64,000 bases of DNA from the NCBI GenBank assembly GCA_006176705.1, contig QRFJ01000057.1:1909178-1973177 (forward strand), read 5' to 3'. Below the pieces are notes generated by a model, which had not been told where the DNA came from, did not search any database, and worked only from the letters and a program-made list of their open reading frames with translations. Positions within the stretch are counted from its first letter, which is position 1, and the number at the start of each line of letters is the position of its first letter. Source of the DNA: Cocos nucifera. Taxonomy: Eukaryota > Streptophyta > Magnoliopsida > Arecales > Arecaceae. Position numbers and translations under genes: made by a program. Positions 22,948 through 32,800 of the stretch are shown here, piece by piece.

Positions 22948-25050
22948 AGCACGTTATGCAAAAGACTTACAAGGAGTTCATAATTTATATATCTCGATTA
23001 AGTTAAGATAACTTGCATAACTCACAATTTGTAATTTAATTACGAGGTTACTATTGCCATGACATGCATTCTTGCACCATTTCGAAGCTTTTTATGCCGT
23101 CGAAAATCTTGTTCAGTCATTAATTAGAATCTAAATGGTGATACTTGGGAACTAAAACTATCCATGTTTGTTGGATATACATGCCATGAAAAGAAACAAA
23201 AAAAATAAAAGAAAAGAAGCTGCGACGGCCTTTTCGATTAGTAGTCAAGTATAATTGCTGTATATGTGTAACAGCGGTCAATTCCATCAAAATGCTGATT
23301 TCTTTTTTTCCCGATACATAAAAGATGATGAAGTTTAGTGATGCTTAAGTTGTTGCATGTACACGTAAAAGAAAGACCTGGGTGACCACTGCTTGGGCTC
23401 GATTAATTCCACTAAATGCTCCAGTTTATCCATGCCTAGTTCCAAGGTTGCGTCCACATGTAAAAAAAGATTTAGCATAGGCATGCTAGTGTTTGAACTA
23501 AATCGTCATTGCTTAAGCTAAATGACTATGATAGAACATTCATGCATACATCATGTGAGCCTAAAATCTATGGTCAACCTCAAGAGACAATATGAGCCTA
23601 GAAGCTTGGTGTTATATATCTTGCCTGGTGCTCAAAATAACAATATAAGGCTAAATATAACTTTTAGCTCATTAAACTATATGGAAGATGTGGATGGCTT
23701 ATGATTGTACGAAGATCGGACCATTTATTTTCGATCCAAAATACTATCAAGATTGGCTAAATGAGGGGCTGCAACAATATCTATTATTGAAAGCTTGATT
23801 GTCTCGAGTGTCTACAGCTAGAAAATAAAAGCAAGGGGGAAAGCCTAGAAGGGAGCCACAAATTGCTTTAGCAAATTAAGAGCAGTCCCACCTGGCAAAA
23901 GACTTGTAAGGAGTCCACATTTAATGTACTTTAATTAACTTAAGATAACTTGCGTGACTCACACTTTGTAATATAATTACGGGGTTATCATTACTATGAC
24001 ATGCATACCTGCACCATTTCAAAGCTTTTTACGATGCCAAATAATCGAAGACGTGGGAAAATCTTGTTTAGTCATTAATTAGAATCTAAATAGTGATACT
24101 TGGGAACTAAATCTTGCTATGTTTATTGAATATATATATCATGAGAATATTATAAAATTATACAAACCATGTTGCTACAAGTCTCATTAATATAGCATAA
24201 TATATGCCACTATCCAAATCTACCATATATACAAATAGCTATTATCAATAGGCGATGCCTATCTTTTCTTTCTTCCTGTTCGATAGAAGAAAAAATAAAA
24301 AGAAAAAAGAAAGAAAAAAAAAAAATACCAAAGCCTTTTAGATTGGTAGTCAAGCATAATTGCCATATATGTGTAATGGCAGTCAATTCCATCAAAATAT
24401 TGATTTTTTTTTTTTTGATACATAAAAAATCTGAAGTTTATTGATGCTTTAAGTTGTTGCATATATATGTAAAAGAGATTTAGCATAAAAGCAATGATGT
24501 TTGAACTAGACGACCACTATCTGAGCTCCATTAATTCTACTAAATACTCAAGTTTATCCATCCCTTGTTCCAAGATTGCATACACATGTAAAAAAGATTT
24601 AGCATGACCATGGTAGTGTTTTAACTAAATCATCATTGTTCAAGCTAAATGACCATGATAGAACATTCATGCTCACATCATGCGGGTCTAAAATCTAGCT
24701 CAAACTCAAGAGACAAAATAAACCTACAAGCTTGGTGGTATATGTTTTGCCTAGTGCCATTGCATAAAAGAAAGTCAAAATAACAATAGAATAACGCCAA
24801 ATGTAACTTTTAGGTCATTAAACCATATCAAGGATATGGATGACTAATGATCGTACAAAGATTAAACTATTTAGTTTCAATCAAAAAAAACTATCAAGAT
24901 TAGCTAAACAAGAGACTGCAACAACTTCAATCATTAAAAGTATGATCATCCCAAGTGTCTACAGGCAGAACAAAGGCAAAGAAGGAGTCTAGAGGAGAGT
25001 CAAAAAAAAAAAAAAAAAAAAAGCTCGATCAAATTGAGAGCAATCCCACG
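22948..25050 (+). repeat. Tandem duplication, two diverged ~0.94-1.15-kb units
   Basis: Unit 1 is about 22948-23884 and unit 2 about 23885-25050. The shared landmark AAAGACTT(A/G)(C/T)AAGGAGT lies at about 22961 and 23898, a 937-bp period. Shared blocks in order include TAAGATAACTTGC, GACATGCAT(T/A)C(T/C)TGCACC, CATTAATTAGAATCTAAAT, GATACTTGGGAACTAAA, GTCAATTCCATCAAAAT, AACATTCATGC and AGTGTCTACAG. Neither unit has a credible reading frame. The units differ by many substitutions and by poly-A/poly-T length. It may be an unrecognised transposon fragment. Confidence 0.8.
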
Positions 25051-25947
25051 TGGCTATCCTTCTTCGAATCATGTTAGCAAGCCAATTCAAATATTTTTTA
25101 ATTTTTTTCTTGATTTTCAACATCCTCTCAATTATCTTAATTTTTATTTAAGAAGTCTGCCATCCCAAATAGTAAGATCGGGACTTACTCACCTATTCTT
25201 TCTTAACTTTAGAAATATTTTATACTTATTCCAATTATGTCAAGATGTTTAAGAACAACATGATCCTACCACTCGTCCTGGAAAGACAACAATTTATTGA
25301 AACTTAAAGATAGATTTATCAAATTAAGCTTGAAGCCTAGAACACGATATTTTTACTTCTCTAATGGTTTGAATTCTTTTATCCGTGGTTGAAGAATCGC
25401 AAGAATAAACTACCATAACTTTTTTATTTTATTTATTTATGTATCTTCAACTCACAGGCCGTTGGATTCTTGGCTCGGGGTGACGACCACCTATTTCCAC
25501 GGTAGGGGACACGACACGTCCCTGTCTCTTGGTCCCAGCAAGCAAGGTATGTCCGATGTCCACGGCGACGCGACCCCATCTCCCAAAGCAGGAAGGAAGT
25601 GCGATGGTATGTATTAATTACTATTTGACCGCCGTCGTCCACGTGGCACTTACGACCTTTTTTTTAAGTTTTTTGGGGTAAACGCACTGACGACCACTTT
25701 TGTCCTTATAAAACGACCCATCTATTTAATATATTACGTGGGTTACCCTTCGCCTGTTCGCGGACTGCCGCCATCGCAACCAAATTAGTCAAGCACGACT
25801 CCTTTATGACGACATATTGCAAGCTCAAAAAAATATAAAAATTAAAATATTAAGCATCACTCCATAACAGCGACATATTGGAGGCTAACGAAAAATATAA
25901 AAATTAAAATATTATACAGTTCTAATGGTACCAACTTTATGAACTTA
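25051..25947. other. Intergenic DNA with no gene recognised
   Basis: Mixed sequence with a GC-richer patch at 25440-25660 containing CCACGTGGC (G-box-like, about 25639). The open frame at 25433-25642 (-) is short and unrecognised. Confidence 0.4.
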
Positions 25948-26137
25948 TGATAAAATTTATTATATATATTAAAATAAAAATTTAAATTTTTATTTGACAC
26001 GTGAAATTATTTTTTTATAATATTTTTTTATTTAATTTAATTTTTTTATTTAACATGTGAAAGAAAAACTTTACATATCAAACGAAAGTTTTTTAATAAA
26101 AAAATTTTATTTTAATATATATATAATAAATTTCATC
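25948..26137 (+). mobile_element. AT-rich MITE with long terminal inverted repeats (~190 bp)
   Basis: The left arm ATAAAATTTATTATATATAT continues TTAAAATAAAAATTT. The right arm near 26100-26136 is its inverse (AAAATTTTATTTTAATATAT, ATAATAAATTTCAT). The centre holds TTTGACACGTGAAAT and a related TTTAACATGTGAAAG. There is no coding capacity; the superfamily is unclear. Confidence 0.65.
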
Positions 26138-26315
26138 CCTGACTCTTATCCTCTAGCAAGCTCGGGGATTTTTTGCCTTGTAAATCAGATTTTGATGAAT
26201 TTGCAAGAAATTGAGGATTTACCCGTGCAGGATGCGCTTTAAGTATAAATTATATTAAAAATCAAATAAATATTCATTAGATAATTATTAAAAAATTATT
26301 AAATAAACTTATTTT

Positions 26316-26438
26316 ATTATAAATAAAATATTTATGAGTTTTAATTAATTTTTTTCATGTTATAATTAATTTAAATTAATAATTAATAAAAAAATAATTA
26401 ATATGTAAATTTTTATTAATTTTATTTATGATAGAACG
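26316..26438 (-). repeat. AT-rich dispersed repeat, copy 2
   Basis: This is the reverse complement of 7446-7565 (shared TAATTTAAATTAAT and AAATAAAATATTTAT blocks). It lies 0.4 kb upstream of the ARF exon. Confidence 0.5.
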
Positions 26439-26697
26439 AGTTTGTCTCATAATTTTTCCAACCACGGGGAAAGGTAGGAGATCCCAGCAGCCCGACGACC
26501 TCGGGTTCTCCGATGGCGGCAATCTCGCCCATCTAAAATTGCAGTTTATAATTTCATACCATAAAGAAGGGTATTTCAGTCCATATGCAATGGCAATAGG
26601 GTGATTTCCGAAAAATACAAGGGCATTCAGTGCCGTTTCCTTGCCGGTTCGCCGACCCCATGACGGCTCTCTCCCATTTCTTCCCTCGCTCAAGCGA

Positions 26698-26703
26698 TAT
26701 AAA
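26698..26703 (+). promoter_or_regulatory. Candidate TATA box of the ARF gene
   Basis: TATAAA 145 bp upstream of the ARF start codon, followed by a GA-rich leader (GAGAGAGAGAGCGAGCG, about 26766-26782) and AACCCTAATCC. Position and leader type fit a plant promoter; there is no direct evidence of use. Confidence 0.4.
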
Positions 26704-26842
26704 CTCTTCCGACCGACTCAAGAAAATCAGTGATCGAGGCGAGCGAAAGAAAGAAAGAGATACGGAGAGAGAGAGCGAGCGAAACCCTAATCCTCGATCT
26801 CTTTTTTTGCCAAGATCTCGATCTCTAGAACCCCTAAGCCTA

Positions 26843-27897
26843 ATGGCGATCAATGCTTCAACGGAGCTGCCGGCGGTCGATCCCCAGGTCTGGCACGCCT
26901 GCGCCGGCACAGCCACCAAGCTCCCTGCAGTCGGATCCCTCGTCTGGTACTTCCCCCAAGGCCACGCGGAGCAGGCCTCCTCCTCACCCGATTTCCCCAC
27001 GGTCTCCGCTGCGGACGGCCGGCTCCCCTTCCTCTTCCTTTGCCGCGCCGCCGCCATCGGCTTCCACGCCGACCCCGACACGGACGAGGTGTTCGCCCGC
27101 ATCGTCCTCGAGCCGTGCTCCACTCCGCCGCCGCCTCTCTCGCCGGAGGCATCGTCGTCCTCGGTGGAGGAACTGGACGACGGCGGGGCGGTGGCGTTCG
27201 TAAAGGTTCTGACGCAGAGCGACGCGAACAATGGCGGGGGATTCTCTGTGCCGAGGTTCTGCGCGGAGTCTATCTTTCCGCCGCTGGACATGTCTGCGGA
27301 CCCGCCGGTCCAGAACTTGACGATCCGCGACATCCATGGGAAGGTGTGGACCTTTCGGCAAATCTACGGGGGGGTTCCCCGCCGACACCTGCTGACCACC
27401 GGGTGGAGCAGGTTCAGTAACGCCAAAAAGCTCATTGCCGGCGACTCCTTAGTCTTCATAAAGAACCGGGACCACCGGCTTTGCGTGGGAATCAGGCGGG
27501 CGTCGAGGTTTTCTGCCCGCGGCCCCCAGGCTTCTCTTCCCCCGGCGGCGGCGCCCCGGAAGGAGAGGTTTGAGGTGAATGTGGGCGCCGGACATGGGTC
27601 TTCGAGGAACGACAGGGGGAGGGTTCCGGTGGAGGTGGTGGTGGAGGCGCTAAGACTGGCATGATGGGCCGGCCGTTTGAGGTGGTGCACTATCCAATGG
27701 CCTCGGCAGCGGACTTTGTGGTGGGGATGGTGAAGGTGAACGCGGCGTTGAGGATGCATTGGATTGTCGGGATGAGGGTCCGGACGTCGGCGGAGACAGG
27801 GGGGTCGTCCAGGACGCGAGTGTTCCGAGGAACAGTCTCCGGAATCAACGCCCAGGACCAAGACCGGTGGCCCCTTCCTCCGTGGCCGGTGCTTCAG
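26843..27897 (+). pseudogene. Auxin response factor, clade C (ARF10/16/17-like), exon 1, frameshifted and lacking exon 2
   Basis: From ATG 26843 the frame gives MAINAST...VDPQVWHACAG and LPAVGSLVWYFPQGHAEQA (ARF N-terminus), then the B3 DNA-binding domain at about residues 115-225: VLTQSDANNGGGFSVPRFCA, PPLDMSADPPVQNL and PRRHLLTTGWSRF. It stops at 27664 after VVEALRLA. The next frame continues exactly with GRPFEVVHYP...WPVLQ (Auxin_resp domain), so one base is missing near 27660. A GTAATT donor follows WPVLQ at 27898, where this clade has its intron. No exon 2 (rest of Auxin_resp end, middle region with the miR160 site, any PB1) is visible before the next gene at 29814. The usual IYRG before PRRHLL is IYGG here. 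It may be a pseudogene, or a real gene with a sequence error and a distant or lost 3' exon. Confidence 0.8.
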
Positions 27898-29813
27898 GTA
27901 ATTAATTTCCTCTGTTTCTTTTCTTATCCTGTCATTTTTTTTTATTCGTCCCAGATTCAACTCTGACGTTTTGGGTGCTCTGGTTATTCTTGTCTTGTTA
28001 CCTGTCAATGTTGATTTCTTTTTTTTTTTAATAAAAGAGATGGCCCGACTTTCCATTACGTTGCCCTTTTTTTTCCTTAGAAAAAGGGCGAGAACAACTT
28101 GGTTTTTCTATACAGTTGGTCGATAATTGTTTATTTTTCTCTACTTTTTTGTACCTGTACATTTTTAGGTGTTGTTTTGTTGGATTATTGTTAGGATGGG
28201 GGCATATTTATGTCAGAAGTAGGCTTTCTTAGATTTTATACTTGTCATGTCTCGTTTTATACATGAAACAGTGTTTGGAAATGGAATCAGGTTTTATATT
28301 GTTGCAGTTTGGATTTTGCTTTACATATAGCATCTGAAGTTGGAATCTGTTAGTTGCTTCAGTAGAATGGACAATATTTGATTATAAAAATCATATATAT
28401 ATTTTAATAGATCAAATTTCATATCATAGTGCCGCTTTACTATCTATTTTCTGTAAAAATGTCTGAAAAAAATGTTAATATAATTATTGGAGATAAATTC
28501 TATTTTCATCGAAGTTCAATCTGATGCTCAGCCTAATGCAATCGATAATCACGGGAGAGCTTCAGTAGATGAGTCTTAGTCGAACTCATACAAGCGATGG
28601 ATTCCTACAAGCGATCTCACTACTGAATGGTTACGATTGTCATTTATTAGGATAATTACGACTGTCATTTATCAGGACGGTTACGACTATCATTTATTAG
28701 GACGATTACAACCATCATTTATCAGGACGGTTACGACTGTCATTTATTAGTCTGTACAGACGATCTCACTACCAAACGGTTACAACAAACTCCGTCTATA
28801 AAAAAAGATCCTCTAAATATGTTTTTTCTAAGTTCTCTTCTTCTTTTCCAAAATTCTGTCGAATTCATATCCGAGTACTCCATTTCTGTTGATTAGAAGA
28901 GGTGACTTGATCGTCAGAAAATCCTGCTGAAGCCATCGTCACCGACTTTGAACAGAACTTTGTTTTACCGATTACCGATGGTGATCTCATCTTTTTTAAT
29001 TTAAATTCGATCCGATATTAATCAGATTCTGCATCAATATTATATAATAATTTGGATACTTTTCTGAGATCTTTTTGAGTTCTTTATTTTGCCGGTTTTT
29101 CATGTATGATTGCACTTCTTCTGCCGTATACACGCTGCTTGTTTGGGTGCTCTATTTCCCTAAATCGGTATTATTAGCAATCCATGTCTAAATGCATTAT
29201 CATAAATTTAGCCAAGCAGATAATTGTGCAAGTTTTAGAATTTGAATTGTAAGTATTCTGATGCAATAAACTTTCTCTCCGTGCGCGCGCTGAGATTTTT
29301 TTTTTTAATTGAATTCTCAATAATTGATGGGTAGCTTTGATCTCTTTGGTGGAACATTATTAGAGATTCGCTGGGCCCTTTCGATTCTTGTTGGTTTTCC
29401 TTGGAGTCTCAAAGTTGGGGTCCATCCACTGGAATAAACCATTGCAAGAGAAACAGCAATTCTGCGTTGTACCATTATGATCGCTGCTCGTTTTCCGGTT
29501 GGATGGGGCAGAAGGATTCAATCCACATAACCGTGGAACAACACCTTGCTAGTAAATTTATGCAGCTAACTTCATCTACGTTTCACGTGAACTGATAGAA
29601 CTGCATTCGGAATATCTGAAAGGACCACCAGATCAGATCCGTAGAAGATCACGCCGATCAGACGGTCATAAGCAACCAATAAGGCGAAAATAAAAATGGA
29701 GCCGATGGCAATTCCGGAATTTTAGGGTATGCCATCTGCAGCTGCAGCGACCGAACTCCCGCGAGCGAGCTAGCGAGAGAGAGAGAGAGCTGGTCGGTCG
29801 CTAAATACCGTCG
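27898..29813. other. ARF intron/remnant DNA, solo LTR, and GrpE promoter
   Basis: 27898-28484 looks like intron sequence (T-rich). 28485-29039 is a solo LTR. 29040-29600 has no ARF-like coding. The last ~200 bp is the likely GrpE promoter and leader, with a (GA)n run at about 29774-29789. Confidence 0.55.
28485..29039 (+). mobile_element. Solo LTR of the same retrotransposon family (copy C)
   Basis: The sequence TATTGGAGATAAATTC at the left and CAGATTCTGCATCAATA at the right align with the ends of the 3' LTR of copy A. The TATA box and R/U5 region align well throughout. It has undergone many C-to-T and G-to-A changes, so its ends read TA...TA. U3 is shorter than in copies A and B and carries five ~29-bp repeats (ACGGTTACGACTGTCATTTA type, about 28628-28751). 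Flanks are AT-rich; ATATAAT occurs on both sides (28478-28484 and 29042-29048), a possible but low-complexity target duplication. No internal region is present. Confidence 0.8.
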
Positions 29814-32800
29814 ATGGCCGCCGCCGCTTCCACCCACTCCCTCTCCTTTGCCCCTCGCCCCCTCTACTCACCCGCCCCGCCCAAACCCGTCAACACCCTA
29901 ACCCTTTCTCTCCCTCGAACCCAAAACCCTAGCGGAAGATCCACTTCAGCGCCAAGAGCCCTCTTCGCTTCCCAACTTCCCCGGAGATCCTTCAGGGCAG
30001 CTCAAAAGGTCGCGGAACCAGATCCAAAAGTGCGTCTTTTCCTCTTCTTTGCTCTTTGATTTCCATCCAACTATTCCCGTTCTATTTAATGTTCTGCATA
30101 ATAATGCGTGTGGTTGTTCTTCCTTTTAGCTATATCCCCAATCTCTTTTCTTCGTATATGTTCTAACATTCTTGCTTTTGTATTAATTTCACCTTAGAGG
30201 TGGAATAATTCTTGAAAACATAAGAATCGAGAGCTAAAGGTGATCGTTTCAATCATTTTGGTATCTATGCTCAAGTTAGCCTTGATTATGTAATTTGCGC
30301 ATGTGTTACAAATAATATCCGGCTTCTTATATGAAAGAAAAATTCTTTTTTCTAAAGAACTGTAAAAATTATGGACGTTTCTTTTGGGGAAGGGAGTGTA
30401 GAAGGGAGGGTGATTCCAAATTTTCGAGCTATTAGTCATGCAGAGAGTTTGTGGGGAGGGGAAAAGAGGAAGCAAAGGGGTTCCTGGAGACATATTATAT
30501 TGGCCAATTCTATAAGATTTCTGTGCTTAACTGCACAATTTGGCAGAAAGGAGATACTGTTCTCTATATGTTTTAACATCCTTGTTCCCTGACTTTACAA
30601 CTAAGCATGTTGTCAAGGTCCAGCTTCTCCATGGTTTAGGCTAGGTTTTCATTGTTTTACCTTATATATATGTCTTTCCTTGAATACATGCTTACATACT
30701 CAAATGGTCAAATGCATGCTTGTAGTACACAGTTATAAACGCATGTATGTATGGGTAGATTCGCTCATAATGACAAGTTTGGCATCCATGCATAATTCAT
30801 TAACTAATGAGTTAAATGAACTTGAAAACATTAATGAATGAGTAAAATGAAAAGAAGGAAAATGGTAGAAGTTCATTGTATGTAATATTGCATATGAAAG
30901 CTAAAATGGAGAAGCAAATGACAAGAAAGAATAACAGCAGTAACAGCACAAGAAGAGGAAAAAAAATGGTGTCTCATTGTTCAAAAAAGTACTTGTATTG
31001 CCATTATTGTGTACTTTTGCTACTAGCTATCACAGGTTGCTAATATTTTGTGAAACCCACAAATCATTGAATAACTCATGATTAATATGACTTTCGGGAA
31101 TGACTAAGTGAACCGCTTACCAAAAAGAAAATGATATTCTTTGATCAAGTTAAGGGAATGGTTTATCAACAGATTTTTATTATTGATATAGAAGACATCA
31201 TCATCGATGTTGTTATTTTAGAAAATTCGGACCGGTGCAAACTAGATATTGAAAGATGACAAATTCTTTGATGGCATGAAGCTATACTTGCCCACAGAAT
31301 TGTAAGGATAGTGTTATGAATCCATTCAAACAGCAATGATAGCCTTTTCTATTAAGTTGTAATTCTTATTTATCCAGCAAACGTGGTGCATTGATATTGT
31401 TCATTTTTTCTTCAGGCAGTAAACGGGGATGAGGAGAACCAGATCACAGAGGATAAATCAGACAACAAGGTAGATAAAAAGGATACACCTGCTATGAAGA
31501 TGTTAATTCAAGCTTACAAGAAGGCTATTCTAGATGGAGATGAAAAGAGTGTTTGTGAAATGGAGGCGGCACTTTGTGCTGCTGAGAATGAGAAGAATGA
31601 TTTATCAGTGAAACTTACAGAAATAACAGCAGAAATAGCTTCTGGGAAGGATAGACTTCTCCGCTTGAAAGCTGATTTTGAGAATCTTAGGAAGCAATCT
31701 GAGAAGTACCGTCTTAATTTTACATCGGATATTCAAGAGGAGGTAGTTCAAAGCTTGTTGCCCATGGTTGACAGTTTTGAGAATGCCAAGCTTCTGATAA
31801 AGCCAGAAACAGATAAGGAGAAGAAAATCGACACAAGCTATCAGGGTATATACAAGCAGTTTGTGGAGATCATGAGAAGCCTTTGTGTATCAGTGGTAGA
31901 GACAGTTGGCAAGCCATTTGATCCTGCAGTAAGTGGAATGTTATAGACCCTTTTATTTCTCCAGTCATGTGCTTCCCGTGGTTCCTTGAGTGATGAGCTG
32001 TAGTTTCTGTTTATTGAGTTATCAATGGATATACTTACTGATTTCTTTGGTTATTTAGCAGTTTTACTTAATTACATATCTAGCAAAGAAAATTATACTA
32101 TGGAACCATGGGCTTGTCTTGTTGTATAAAATTATTTTATAATATTGTCATGGTCATGTGCAGAGGTTCATTAGTGAGTTGAGTAATTTCATCAATATCA
32201 TTGCAGGATTCTTTTTTATTTTTAAAGTTTCCTTATTTGATATGTAGATCTTTTGGAGTCCTCCCCAAGTTTGAATGGAACTTTAACTTCAACAATAATA
32301 CGTTTTGTATGCATTTTAACTTCTATCATAAACAGAATTATGTGATTGCCTTTTTGATTATGTTTTGCCAGCATAGATTTGGAAATCTGCATCCACTTGA
32401 CTGGCTTTTGAGAGAAAGCTTTGGGCAAAGCTACATTAGCTTTTCATTAAAATAATGAGAAGGAAAACAAGGTACATAGTTTTCCTAGAGCTTCAATGGG
32501 GGAAAGGAAGCAAAATAAAACTACATCAGCATAAGGTTTATGAAAACATGAGAAAGCTCTTTTTGCTTCTTTCTGATGCAGTTCCAGACCAGTTTTTGAC
32601 AAAGAATTTGATGCTTTCTGGAATCTGCAAACCGGACTTGCTGGAATTTTTGAAATTCCATTCTTTCCTCTTTAACCAATTTCTCCAGCAAGGAATAACC
32701 ACAAAATTTCTCATCCTTTCTTCTACCTGGGTCTAGTATCTTACCTCTATGTTGTCCAGAGAAATCTGAGAGAGTTAGGCAGATTTCTAAACTTCAGCTT

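Noticed and set aside
26630..26842. Upstream in-frame ATG extending the ARF by 71 residues
   Set aside because: The added part is Arg/Ser-rich leader sequence containing the GA repeat and follows the TATA box too closely; the family N-terminus begins at 26843.
26554..27388. Long minus-strand frames opposite the ARF exon
   Set aside because: They are antisense shadows caused by high GC3 in the ARF exon; composition is Arg/Gly-rich with no domain.
27364..28056. 230-codon minus-strand frame at the ARF exon end
   Set aside because: Antisense of the Auxin_resp region running into intron; no homology.
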